Part shown: positions 15,354 to 23,445 of the stretch, one piece after another
Layout: every line of letters begins with the position of its first letter
Position numbering within the stretch: position 1 is the first letter of the stretch
Source of the DNA: Armatimonadota bacterium
Lineage (GTDB): Bacteria > Armatimonadota > Zipacnadia > UBA1398 > JAKPQA01
NCBI GenBank assembly: GCA_029547025.1
Contig: JAKPQA010000028.1
Span: 1 to 44,294 of the forward strand
Direction: 5' to 3'
DNA length: 44,294 nt
Translations under genes and position numbers: made by a program
Notes under the pieces: model-generated
The model's database searches: none
Told to the model about the DNA's origin: nothing
Seen by the model: only the letters and a program-made list of their open reading frames with translations

Positions 15354-16496
15354 TTGCTGCGTTGGCGCGTGTGTCATGTCTGGACCGCACTGCTGCTCGT
15401 GGCCGCGACCGCTCCGAGCCTCGCGCAGGCGCCGATCGGGTCCGGCACGACCGGCCCTCGCACCCGGCTCAAAGACATCGGCAAAGTCCAGGGCGTGCGG
15501 TCGAACCAGCTCTTTGGCCTCGGAATCGTCGTCGGGCTTGATGGGACCGGCGACTCCCAACAGGCCGTCTTCACCAGTCAGGCACTGCTCAACCTGTTAG
15601 CTCAGCTTGGCGTCAACGTCGAAGGCCAGGTCCGCACCCAGAACGTGGCGACGGTCATGGTTACCGCCGAGCTACCCGCCTTCGTGAAGCCGGGCGACCG
15701 CATTGACGTCACGGTGTCGTCCATCGGCAACGCCAAGAGCCTCCAGGGCGGTCAGCTCATCCAGACGCCTCTGCAGGGCGCGGATGGCGACGTCTACGCC
15801 GTAGCGCAGGGGCCCATCACCATCGGTGGGTTCAATGCCACGGGCGGCGGCGGCGGGGAGCGGGTGACCAAGAACCACCCCACCGCCGGCCGGATCCCCA
15901 ATGGCGCCATCGTCGAGAAAGAAGTCGAGATGGAGATGGTGCAAGAGCGGTCCCTCACCGTCACCCTGAGCCACGCCGACTTCTCTACCGCCTCGAGGGC
16001 GGCGGCCGCCATCAACGAGGCGATCCCTCGGGCGTCGGCACGCGCCATCGACGCCTCGTCGATCCGCGTCAGCCTCCCGCCAGATGCCGAGTTCAGCCTC
16101 ATCGATCTCATCGCCCAGATCGAGACCGTCGAACTTACCGTCGATACACCGGCCAAGATCGTCATCAACGAGAAGACCGGCACCGTCGTCATGGGGGGCA
16201 ACGTGCGCGTCCAGCCCGTGGCCGTGGCCCACGCCAACCTGAGCGTCCAGGTCTCAGCCACGCCCGTCGTCTCCCAGCCGCCACCGCTCTCGTCAGGGCA
16301 GACCGTCGCCGGAACCAAGACCAAACTGACCGTGACCGAAGGCCAGTCCCGGCTCATGCCGGTCATGGGGGGCGATACCATTGACGATGTCATCTCGTCA
16401 TTGAGCGCCATCGGCGCCACGCCGCGCGACATGATCGCGATCCTACAGGCCATGAAGTCCGCCGGAGCCATTCTGGCGGAGATCGAGATGCAGTAG
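15354..16496 (+). CDS. flgI: Flagellar P-ring protein FlgI
   Basis: A 380-residue periplasmic P-ring subunit with a Sec signal (WTALLLVAATAPSLAQA). The family sections are in order: RLKDIGKVQGVRSNQLFGLG, VVGLDGTGDS, NVATVMVTAELPAFVKPGDRIDV, SSIGNAKSLQGGQLIQTPL, GADGDVYAVAQGP, the NGAIVEKEV segment, and near the end MPVMGGDTIDDVISSLSAIGATPRDMIAILQAMKSAGAI. Length is standard. It begins at TTG 15354 with a GGGGG stretch as a weak binding site; no better ATG exists before the signal peptide. It lies between flgH and flgJ on one transcript. Confidence 0.95.
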   Translation: MLRWRVCHVWTALLLVAATAPSLAQAPIGSGTTGPRTRLKDIGKVQGVRSNQLFGLGIVVGLDGTGDSQQAVFTSQALLNLLAQLGVNVEGQVRTQNVATVMVTAELPAFVKPGDRIDVTVSSIGNAKSLQGGQLIQTPLQGADGDVYAVAQGPITIGGFNATGGGGGERVTKNHPTAGRIPNGAIVEKEVEMEMVQERSLTVTLSHADFSTASRAAAAINEAIPRASARAIDASSIRVSLPPDAEFSLIDLIAQIETVELTVDTPAKIVINEKTGTVVMGGNVRVQPVAVAHANLSVQVSATPVVSQPPPLSSGQTVAGTKTKLTVTEGQSRLMPVMGGDTIDDVISSLSAIGATPRDMIAILQAMKSAGAILAEIEMQ

Positions 16497-16528
16497 GCGA
16501 CTGGACCCACGTCAGGGGAGTGATGGGT

Positions 16529-16891
16529 ATGGCTCTGGAGCTTCTCGGGGCGGGGGACGTGCCGGCCTCAGCGCTGAACGTCGCAGACCTGAACAGCTTG
16601 CGGAAGCTGGGCGAGACCTCGGCCGGCCTACGGGCCGCCGCCCAGGAGTTTGAGTCATTCCTTCTGTACCAACTTGTCCAGAGCATGCGCAAGACCATCC
16701 ACAAAGTCGAGATGTTCCACGGCGGACGGGCGGAGGAGATGTGGGAGGGTATGCTGGACCAGGAGCTCACCAGGGAGCTCGCCAAGGCAGGTGGGATTGG
16801 CCTGGCCAAGATGATCTACGACCAAATGGCCTCGCAGGTAGAGAGTGAGGACTCTGCGCCTCCGGGCGCACTTGTGGCCGAACAACGCTAG
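16529..16891 (+). CDS. flgJ: FlgJ-like rod-binding protein, no hydrolase domain
   Basis: A 120-residue protein with only the rod-binding (FlgJ N-terminal) domain: AAQEFESFLLYQLVQSMRKTI, then FHGGRAEEMWEGMLDQEL and KAGGIGLAKMIYDQM. The peptidoglycan-hydrolase half of enterobacterial FlgJ is absent, as in many bacteria where a separate enzyme opens the wall; that enzyme is not in this window. I prefer ATG 16529 because AGGGGAG lies eight bases before it; GTG 16520 and ATG 16523 are in frame and possible. The gene is 23 to 32 bases after flgI and ends the rod/ring series. A hairpin (16944-16962) and a 379-base gap follow before flgM. Confidence 0.88.
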   Translation: MALELLGAGDVPASALNVADLNSLRKLGETSAGLRAAAQEFESFLLYQLVQSMRKTIHKVEMFHGGRAEEMWEGMLDQELTRELAKAGGIGLAKMIYDQMASQVESEDSAPPGALVAEQR

Positions 16892-16943
16892 GGATTCCGT
16901 GTTCCGGGTGCCGCGAAACCCCCGCGGAGACCCTGCCAGGCCC

Positions 16944-16962
16944 GCCGTCACACCACGACGGC
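16944..16962 (+). terminator. Hairpin after flgJ
   Basis: Six perfect pairs, GCCGTC / GACGGC, with a seven-base ACACCAC loop, about 50 bases after the flgJ stop. There is no T-run, as for most hairpins in this G+C-rich window, so it may be a Rho-assisted or weak terminator. Confidence 0.35.
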
Positions 16963-16993
16963 CCAACAAGCAAAGATTCCGGTCCCAATGGGC

Positions 16994-17021
16994 TCAAGAG
17001 GCCTCGCCAATGTGCCGATAG
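16994..17021 (+). promoter_or_regulatory. Candidate sigma-28 promoter for flgM operon
   Basis: TCAAG (16994-16998) resembles the sigma-28 -35 (TAAAG), and GCCGATAG (17014-17021) is one base from the -10 consensus GCCGATAA. The spacing is one base longer than in E. coli. The site sits about 250 bases before flgM, whose operon (flgM, flgN, flgK, flgL) is a classic sigma-28 target. The long leader it implies contains the hairpin at 17131-17149. Confidence 0.45.
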
Positions 17022-17270
17022 AACAAGTGGCAAAACGCGACAGGACCGTGAGGGCGAAGTGTGCCCTGGTGCTCCATCGAAGCAGGAGGCCCGCATGTGG
17101 CAGGCTGCATCGGCGAACTTCCGGCCACAGCCGGTTCGTTCTGAACCGGAACGGTACTGCGTCGCGTTCATCCACGTTCGTGCCACTTGGTGGCCAGGCA
17201 TCAGCAACTCGTTGCGAGGCGCGGCTTCTGAGGTCTTCGGGACCGGCCAGCCCTCTAGGGGGCGTCGGGG

Positions 17271-17576
17271 ATGCTAGTCACGAACCGGAATGTACAGGAT
17301 CTACTCCGATCCTTCGCTCAGCGCACGTCGCGAACCGAAGACGTAGCGCGCGCGGAGGTGGCCAAGCCGGCCGAATCCACGGTCGTCCGCAAGTCGGACG
17401 AAGTCGTCCTCTCGCAGGAGGCGCAGGAGGTGCACCGGGCCTTGCGGGCGCTCAAAGAGACTCCCGAGGTCCGAGAGGACCTGGTGGCCGATCTGCGCCA
17501 GCGGATCCAGGACGGCACCTACAAGGTGGACTCCGAGGAGATCGCTGAACTGCTGCTGTCCGACGACGACGAGTAG
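17271..17576 (+). CDS. flgM: Anti-sigma-28 factor FlgM
   Basis: A 101-residue FlgM. The C-terminal sigma-binding half has VVLSQEAQEVHRALRALKETPEVRED, then LVADLRQRIQDGTYKVDSEEIAELLL, the usual pattern of FlgM (RVxxLKxxIxxGxYxVDxxxIA). The N-terminal half is polar and likely disordered. FlgM holds sigma-28 inactive until hook completion, when it is exported and late genes switch on. ATG 17271 overlaps a GGGG stretch. The gene begins the Bacillus-like late block flgM-flgN-flgK-flgL. A candidate sigma-28 promoter upstream would put FlgM under its own target factor, as in other bacteria. Confidence 0.92.
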   Translation: MLVTNRNVQDLLRSFAQRTSRTEDVARAEVAKPAESTVVRKSDEVVLSQEAQEVHRALRALKETPEVREDLVADLRQRIQDGTYKVDSEEIAELLLSDDDE

Positions 17577-17695
17577 CCCGCCGGCGGCGGCCGATCCGGC
17601 CGTCTCCATCGGGCTACACGCGGCCGATCACTGACCTGGCCAAGATCGCTTCCGCCAACGTCCGTGCGGCAAGAGCCGGGGACGAGAGGTGCCCT

Positions 17696-18199
17696 GTGCC
17701 ACCTGTGGCAGACCTGTTCCACCAGCTCGAGCGGATCCTCGAGGAACAGCTGGCGGGGCTTCGTGAGCTCCTCAGCCTCATGGGGGCTCAGGAGGAAGCC
17801 CTGGTGACGGGCCAGCCGGATCGGATCCGCCCCCTGGTTCGCCTTCAGGAAGCGGCCGCCTCTCGTCTCGAGTGCGCCGAAGAACGGCGACAGGCCGCTT
17901 CGGCCAAGCTGGCTGGCGCTTTGGGGCTTCCACCCGATGCGGCTCTGCGTGAGATCGCGCGGTCCCTTCCGGCCTCAGACGCCCAGAGGGCCCTCGCTCT
18001 ACTGGGCGATATGACCCGGACCATGGGGGATCTGGCCAGTAGCAGCCGCCGCAATGAGGCCCTGGTGCGCCATGCGGTGGCGAGCACGCGCCACGCCATT
18101 GCGGTGCTCACCGAAGCTCAGCTGAGGGCCGACGGGCGTTACGTGCCGCCAGGCCGACCGAGGCGCGCGACTCAGGGCGTGGTGGACTGCCAGGTCTAG
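17696..18199 (+). CDS. flgN: FlgN-family export chaperone
   Basis: A 167-residue helical protein of the FlgN family: LERILEEQLAGLRELLSLMGAQEEALVTG, and then the ASRLECAEERRQAASAKLAG helix. The C-terminal helices end in a tail rich in Arg and Pro. FlgN binds the C-terminal ends of FlgK and FlgL and delivers them to the export gate. Its position between flgM and flgK matches yvyG in Bacillus. GTG 17696 is used, preceded by GAGAGGTG. The 119-base gap from flgM shows no separate promoter. Confidence 0.85.
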   Translation: MPPVADLFHQLERILEEQLAGLRELLSLMGAQEEALVTGQPDRIRPLVRLQEAAASRLECAEERRQAASAKLAGALGLPPDAALREIARSLPASDAQRALALLGDMTRTMGDLASSSRRNEALVRHAVASTRHAIAVLTEAQLRADGRYVPPGRPRRATQGVVDCQV

Positions 18200-18246
18200 T
18201 CGGACACAGCGCCCGTGTTCGCCACGAACGCGAGGTGCGATGACTC

Positions 18247-19665
18247 ATGATGACGAGGTCGACGTTCTTCGGGATAGAACTGGGCAAGCGGGCCATCATG
18301 GCCCAGCGAGCCGGCACCGACGTGGTCGGGCACAACCTGGCCAATCAGAGCACCGAGGGCTATTCCCGCCAAAGCCTGTACCTGGTGCCCTCGAGCCCCT
18401 TCGCGACGCCCACCACCGCGCCCTACAACATGGCAGGGCAGCTAGGCACCGGTGTGATGGCCGAGACGATTGCACGTGCACAGAACGAGTACATCACAAA
18501 CCAAATACGCGGATCGACGTCGCGGCAGGCGCGACTCGACGTGCTGGCCGATACCTACTCACAGCTCGAGGGTATCGTCGACGTCTCCTCGGATGCCTCG
18601 CTGGACCAACTCCTGACCGACTTCTTCTCGGCATGGCACGACCTCAGCCTCTCGCCCGAAGAGACCGCCAACCGGACGGCACTGCGCGAGGCGGCCAGCA
18701 CACTGGCGTCGGAGTTCGGACGCATCGACGCGGCTCTGACGGCCATTCGGGAACAGCTGGATGGTGACATTCAGCTCATGGTCGACACCGTCAACCGGAT
18801 CGGTGCCGACCTCGCCGCCGTGAACCACGAGATCCAGAAGGTCAACGCCTCAGACCAAGTGCCCAACGACCTGATGGATCGCAGAGACGCCTTGCTGCTC
18901 GAACTGAGTAGCTATGTTAGTATAACATCACTCATACAGGAGGACTCCTCGGTCTTTGTGACCATCGGGGGACGCATGTTCGTCCAGGACGACAAGTTCC
19001 ATGGCCTCGCCACGTCTGTGGACACAGCGAACTCGGGATACCTGCGCGTGGTCTACGCGGACCGGCCCCATCTCGAGGTCACGGCCATCGGCGGCAAGCT
19101 CATGGCCACACTGGAGGCCAGGGACCAGGTTGTCCCGGCCTTCGCCGACAGCATTGACGATATCGCGTCAGTGCTGATCACTGAGGTGAACAACCTTCAC
19201 CGAGGTGGCTACGGGCTCAACGACACGACCGGCTATGACTTTTTCACGGGCACCGACGCCGGCACCATCGCCGTGGCCACAGTCATACAGAACGATCACC
19301 GGGCCATCCAGGCGGCCCGCGATCCATCGTCGCCCGGTGACGGTCGCATAGCCCTGGCTATCGCCCAGCTGGTCGGCTCGCAGATGATGGCCCTCGACGG
19401 CGCTACACTGCCGGCGTTCTACCGGGCGGTGATCAGCGAACTGGGCGCCACCGCCGATGGGATTGAGCGGGCGGGCCAGAGCGAGAATCAGGTCGCGGCA
19501 CAGCTTGGGACCATGCGCGAATCCCAGCTGGGCGTGAACATGGATGAGGAGCTGATCAACCTGATCCGATACGAGCAGGGCTATGCGGCGGCGTCGCGCG
19601 TCATCACCACCGTCGACGAGACACTCGATCGGCTCATCAACGCCACGGGGCTCGTCGGGCTCTAG
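18247..19665 (+). CDS. flgK: Hook-filament junction protein FlgK
   Basis: A 472-residue FlgK (HAP1). The N-terminus has FFGIELGKRAIMAQRAGTDVVGHNLANQSTEGYSRQ, the D0 rod/hook motif. The middle contains the conserved QLEGIVDVSSDASLDQLLTDFFSAWHDLS and INxVNNLH-like TEVNNLHRGGYG. The C-terminus ends MDEELINLIRYEQGYAAASRVITTVDETLDRLIN. Size is standard. It forms the junction between hook and filament with FlgL, which follows after 33 bases. A short AT-rich patch with a perfect ATGTTA-GTA-TAACAT palindrome (18914-18928) and rare ATA codons stands out in its middle. ATG 18247 starts the frame. Confidence 0.95.
   Translation: MMTRSTFFGIELGKRAIMAQRAGTDVVGHNLANQSTEGYSRQSLYLVPSSPFATPTTAPYNMAGQLGTGVMAETIARAQNEYITNQIRGSTSRQARLDVLADTYSQLEGIVDVSSDASLDQLLTDFFSAWHDLSLSPEETANRTALREAASTLASEFGRIDAALTAIREQLDGDIQLMVDTVNRIGADLAAVNHEIQKVNASDQVPNDLMDRRDALLLELSSYVSITSLIQEDSSVFVTIGGRMFVQDDKFHGLATSVDTANSGYLRVVYADRPHLEVTAIGGKLMATLEARDQVVPAFADSIDDIASVLITEVNNLHRGGYGLNDTTGYDFFTGTDAGTIAVATVIQNDHRAIQAARDPSSPGDGRIALAIAQLVGSQMMALDGATLPAFYRAVISELGATADGIERAGQSENQVAAQLGTMRESQLGVNMDEELINLIRYEQGYAAASRVITTVDETLDRLINATGLVGL
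18914..18928. repeat. AT-rich palindrome inside flgK
   Basis: ATGTTA-GTA-TAACAT, a perfect six-pair inverted repeat, with codons ATA and ACA around it that are rare in this genome. It lies in the stretch coding YVSITSLIQ. Confidence 0.6.
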
Positions 19666-19698
19666 AACGCCGCCTCGCTCTGGGGAGCTGGATCCACA

Positions 19699-22191
19699 AT
19701 GCGCATCACAAACAACACTCTGACCAATAACCTGAGGCGCAACCTTTCGAGCAACCTCGAGAGGCTGGCCATCCTTCAGGAGCACATCTCGACCAGCAAG
19801 CGCATACTTAAGCCGTCCGACGACCCTATCGGCATCGCACGTGCCCTCAGCCTCTCCCGGGCTATCAGCGTCGCCGAGCAGTACCAGTACAACAGCGAAG
19901 ACACCGTGGCTTTCCTCGAACAGACCGAGACCTCTCTAGCCTCGCTGGGCGATACGCTCGAGTCCGCGCGCGAGCGCATCGTCGAGGCCGCGAACGACAC
20001 GCTGAGCCAAGTCGATCGCCAGGCCATCGCGGCCGAGGTCGACGCCTACATCGACCAGGTCATCAGTGCCGCCAACGCCCAAGAGGGCAGCCGCTCCATC
20101 TTCGCGGGGTATCAGACCACCGACCCAGCCGTGACAGTCGTGCGCGACTCCAGCGGCCGGGTCATCGATGTGGTCTATGATGGGGATGACGGCCTACTGC
20201 TTCGCGAGATCGCCAGCGGCGAGGTCGTCGCGGCCAACTTGACCGGGCGCGAGGTCTTCTTCGGCCAAACCCATCAGGTGACCAGCCTCGACGGCGTTGG
20301 GGCGGGAAATGAGAGGGCCGTACTCGACACGCTTGGGTTGGGGATCACCGACAGCCGTTTCACCATCAACGGGGCCAGCTTCACCGTCTCGACTGTGGCC
20401 CAGTCGCTCGAGGACGTGGCGAGGCTCATCAACGACAGCGCGGTGGCCAATGTGCGCGCCACCATCAGCGATACCGGCCAGCTGATCCTGACCTCGAACA
20501 GTGCCACGCAGACCATGGAGATCCAGAGTGTGTCGGGCAACTTCCTGAACGTGATGGGTGTCCTGGGCGGGTGGCCAGCCACAGGCTCCATCGGCTCCGC
20601 AACCACCGCCGACGCGTTGTCGGCGGTCACCTCAACTTACGGCACGGCGACTGCGGGACGCATCACATTCGACACCGACGCCGCCGGCCTCGTCGTGGCC
20701 GGCACCGTGGCTTGGACGGCCGACCCACGATGGGGCGCGGCTCTCACGACGGGTCAGCAAGCCCAACTCACGGCTCTCAACGCGGGCGGCATGGCACTGC
20801 AACCCGACAGCCTGAGCGCCTTCGGGCTGAGCCTCACCGTCAACGGTGCGCCCTCCACGGCGGGCACCACCGAGATCGTCCTCGCTGGGTCCCAGATCGT
20901 CGGGACTCAGGTCGAGCCCCGGAATGTCTTTGCCACACTCATTCAGCTCCGGGACGATCTGCTGGTCGCCGATGAGGCGTACTTCGCGCCAACGCCCACC
21001 ATCACGGGAACAACCGACGTGGTCCGAGCGGTGCAAGTCTCTCCGGACGGGACTGACGGAACGTACATTCGAGGCTCTCTGTCGATTCAGGTCGATAGCC
21101 AGGGAAGGACTGTGGCGGGGGGCGTGCGCTTCAGTCCGCTCTACGACGGCTTACCTCTCGACGAAGACCAGCAGGCGCAACTCGATGCACTCAATGCCGG
21201 CGGAGTAACTCTGGCATCGGATTCCCTCTCCGCACTGGGGCTCACCCTGACGCTCCAGATTCCGCCGGCCACGGCCGGGACAGCCGTCATCGAGATCGCG
21301 CCGGTCGAGCGCAACATGCGCACCCAGAACCTCAACGAGGTTGGTCTCACCGCGAAGGTCTCGGGCGGGGGGATCGTGGCGGCATGGGGGACGCCGCTCG
21401 ACGGCCGGTCAGGGTCCCATCGGCTGACCGTGAGTCACGTCGCACTGGGGGCCGCCACGGTTGGCGGAGCGGCCAACGTGGTGACCGGCGTCCGCAATGA
21501 CGCCGACCAGAACGCGGGTGTGTTCAGGTTCACCACAGATGCCAACGGTGTGGTGCTCGCCGGGTCGGTCGTCTTCGAGCCCGCAGCCGTCGGCGGCCGC
21601 GCTCCGACGGCGGCCCAGCAGGCCCAGCTCGATGCGCTCAACGCGGGGGGCGTGGCCGTGACCGCCGACGCACTCAGCACTTTCGGTATCCGCCTCACGA
21701 CTAGCGGCGGAGGCCCCCCGTACACCCCCGGCGCCACGATCATCACCATCGCGCCAACAACTGCCACCGTGACCGATGAGTTCTACCCCGCCGATGGGAC
21801 GGGGGTTGTCACGACATCCGACACCATCATGGCCAACGCGCTCAACGAGCTGTCGAACTCGGTCCGGGGAGCCACGGTCGTCACCGGCGACCTGATTGAG
21901 GGGGGCTCGGCGATCATCACATCGACCTCCCGAGTGCGCGAGCTGGACCTCAACCTGGACGTCCAGCTGCGGCAGCACGCCGACGTGGGAGCCCGCTACA
22001 ACCGCGTCGGGGCCAACATCGAGAATCTGAGCACGAACAAGCTCAACTTCCAGTCGCTGCTCAGCAAGGTTGAGGGCCTGGACATGTCGGCGGCCGCGGT
22101 CGAGTACCAGGCCCTCGACAACGTCTACGAGGCATGTCTCTCCGTGGGATCGCGTGTGATCTTGACGACGCTACTAGACTACCTCCGATAG
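19699..22191 (+). CDS. flgL: Enlarged hook-filament junction protein FlgL
   Basis: An 830-residue FlgL (HAP3), about twice the usual 300-400. The N-terminal D0/D1 helices are clear: MRITNNTLTNNLRRNL, then LERLAILQEHISTSKRILKPSDDPIGIARALSLS and the AAEVDAYIDQVISAANAQ helix followed by SIFAGYQT. The C-terminal D1/D0 ends with LSTNKLNFQSLLSKVEGLDMSAAAVEYQALDNVYEACLSVGSRV. Between them is a flagellin hook IN motif (FTINGASFTVS ... LIND, about 215-285). Then three related inserted modules of about 80 residues occupy 319-397, 458-535 and 606-686, each with QQAQLxALNAGG and DSLSAFGLxLT. The insertions would stand out from the junction as extra surface domains. The frame is intact and codon use is normal. 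The gene lies between flgK and a yviE-like gene, as in Bacillus. Confidence 0.92.
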   Translation: MRITNNTLTNNLRRNLSSNLERLAILQEHISTSKRILKPSDDPIGIARALSLSRAISVAEQYQYNSEDTVAFLEQTETSLASLGDTLESARERIVEAANDTLSQVDRQAIAAEVDAYIDQVISAANAQEGSRSIFAGYQTTDPAVTVVRDSSGRVIDVVYDGDDGLLLREIASGEVVAANLTGREVFFGQTHQVTSLDGVGAGNERAVLDTLGLGITDSRFTINGASFTVSTVAQSLEDVARLINDSAVANVRATISDTGQLILTSNSATQTMEIQSVSGNFLNVMGVLGGWPATGSIGSATTADALSAVTSTYGTATAGRITFDTDAAGLVVAGTVAWTADPRWGAALTTGQQAQLTALNAGGMALQPDSLSAFGLSLTVNGAPSTAGTTEIVLAGSQIVGTQVEPRNVFATLIQLRDDLLVADEAYFAPTPTITGTTDVVRAVQVSPDGTDGTYIRGSLSIQVDSQGRTVAGGVRFSPLYDGLPLDEDQQAQLDALNAGGVTLASDSLSALGLTLTLQIPPATAGTAVIEIAPVERNMRTQNLNEVGLTAKVSGGGIVAAWGTPLDGRSGSHRLTVSHVALGAATVGGAANVVTGVRNDADQNAGVFRFTTDANGVVLAGSVVFEPAAVGGRAPTAAQQAQLDALNAGGVAVTADALSTFGIRLTTSGGGPPYTPGATIITIAPTTATVTDEFYPADGTGVVTTSDTIMANALNELSNSVRGATVVTGDLIEGGSAIITSTSRVRELDLNLDVQLRQHADVGARYNRVGANIENLSTNKLNFQSLLSKVEGLDMSAAAVEYQALDNVYEACLSVGSRVILTTLLDYLR
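20653..21756 (+). repeat. flgL: Three diverged ~80-codon repeats inside flgL
   Basis: Repeats at 20653-20889, 21070-21303 and 21514-21756. Shared features in order: an F-x-x-D strand start, G-x-V-V/L-A-G, then QQAQLxALNAGG, a D-S-L-S-A-F/L-G-L turn and a closing strand ending ATIITIAP or similar. Differences are spread throughout, so they are old duplications rather than recent copies. Confidence 0.85.
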
Positions 22192-22274
22192 CCCCTGCCG
22201 CCACACCCCAGCCATGGTGGGAAGGCCGCGGGAGGCCCGGAGAAGCATGGATCGGCAGAACGGGATGGTGACGC

Positions 22275-22859
22275 ATGAGCCAGGTGAGCCAGGTGCGGAT
22301 GCACACTACCTACGCCCGCGTCGCCGTCTACCAGCGTGACACCGAGCTGGATGTCGTGCACCGGCGCGAGCCGTTCACGTCACCGATCCGCACGGAGGTG
22401 CGGCTGGAGAGCTCGGGGCCCTCGGTCGAGATCGATGGAACCGTCATGCGGGAAGCGTTGGGAATCCGGACGAACGAGGCCTTCAGACGGAAACGGGTGT
22501 CCGACAGCTGGGCGGCCGCGGCGGCGTCCCTGGACCGGATTGTCGCCAAAGGCCATGCCCTGGGCGACATCGCCCACGGCCGCACGGTGGCCGACGTGGC
22601 GTCAGCCCAGACCCGGGACCGGCCAGAGCCCGAGTTGGTCGTGGCGGATGTACCGCCTCCGTCGGTGAGTATTGCGCCGAAGACAGTCCAGGTCAGCACC
22701 GAGACTGTGGGCGGAACCAGCCTACTTCGGCGCACCGTGATCCAGATGAACTGGAGCCCGCTGGAGTTCGATGTGCGACTCGAACCGCCGGGCGATGTGG
22801 CGATGGCGGTGGTTCCGGGTGGGTTCGCCGTGGGGCGTGAGGTCGATGCCTTCGCCTAG
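22275..22859 (+). CDS. YviE-like protein (DUF6470 family)
   Basis: A 194-residue protein with position and size of B. subtilis YviE: between flgL and fliW. The N-terminal part begins with polar MSQVSQVRMHTTYARVAVYQ and SPRTEV-like repeats (TSPIRTEVRLESSGPSVEIDG); the middle is Ala-rich helix; the end contains IQMNWSPLEFDVRLEPPGDVAMAVVPG, a strand-rich motif also found in this family. There is no signal peptide or enzyme motif. In Bacillus the gene is part of the flagellar transcript but its role is unclear. I rely on synteny plus overall pattern. It starts 83 bases after flgL and ends 36 bases before fliW. Confidence 0.75.
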   Translation: MSQVSQVRMHTTYARVAVYQRDTELDVVHRREPFTSPIRTEVRLESSGPSVEIDGTVMREALGIRTNEAFRRKRVSDSWAAAAASLDRIVAKGHALGDIAHGRTVADVASAQTRDRPEPELVVADVPPPSVSIAPKTVQVSTETVGGTSLLRRTVIQMNWSPLEFDVRLEPPGDVAMAVVPGGFAVGREVDAFA

Positions 22860-22895
22860 GCGTGCTGCTCCGAGGCGGAAGGGACGGGAGAGCTG

Positions 22896-23366
22896 GTGTC
22901 TGTGAACACGACGCGCTTTGGGGTGATCGATGTCGCACCCGACCGCGTCATCGAGCTGATCGCCCCGATCCTGGGGTTCCCGGGCAGCCTTCACTTTGCC
23001 ATGATCGATGGCGGCGAGGGGAGCCCTTTCACGTGGCTCCAATCGATGGAGGAGCCTGACCTGGCATTCGTGACCATCAGCCCCTTCTCGTTCTTCCCCG
23101 ACTACGATTTCGAGCTTCCCGATGCGGCCCAAGATGAGCTCGAGCTGGAGTCCGTGGACGACGTGGGCGTCTTGGCACTCGTGACGATCCCCAAGGACCC
23201 AAGCCAGATGACGGCGAACCTGTTGGCGCCCGTCGTGGTCAACACGAAGAGCCGGCGGGCGAAGCAGGTCGTCCTGTACGATACGGAGTACACGACCAAA
23301 CACTTCCTGCTACCGGAAGCGGCTCGGCGGGATCCCAAGGCCGCCAGCCAGACTAGGGGCGGCTAG
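22896..23366 (+). CDS. fliW: Flagellar assembly factor FliW
   Basis: A 156-residue FliW. Characteristic segments: VIELIAPILGFPGSLHFAMID, SPFTWLQSMEEPDLAFVTISPF near residues 50-70, DVGVLALVTIPKDPSQMTANLLAPVVVNTKSRRAKQVVLYD. FliW binds CsrA and flagellin in turn, so that free flagellin releases CsrA repression only when filament is being used. The csrA gene follows 79 bases later, the usual pairing. GTG 22896 is used with GGGAGAG upstream. The C-terminal tail after the fold is short and basic. Flagellin itself is not in the window. Confidence 0.94.
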   Translation: MSVNTTRFGVIDVAPDRVIELIAPILGFPGSLHFAMIDGGEGSPFTWLQSMEEPDLAFVTISPFSFFPDYDFELPDAAQDELELESVDDVGVLALVTIPKDPSQMTANLLAPVVVNTKSRRAKQVVLYDTEYTTKHFLLPEAARRDPKAASQTRGG

Positions 23367-23445
23367 GCAACATGGCGGCGGGAGAGTCATCGGCTGCGCG
23401 GGAGCCCCGCGCGGACCCCAGCGGTCGCGGCCACGGAGGGCTAGG

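Larger units (their letters stand above)
16892..17270. other. flgJ-flgM intergenic region (379 bases)
   Basis: No gene is supported here. It holds a likely transcript-end hairpin (16944-16962), a candidate sigma-28 promoter (16994-17021), and a perfect CCGGTTC-GTTCT-GAACCGG hairpin (17131-17149) in what would be the long leader of flgM. It looks like the boundary between the middle and late flagellar transcripts. Confidence 0.5.
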
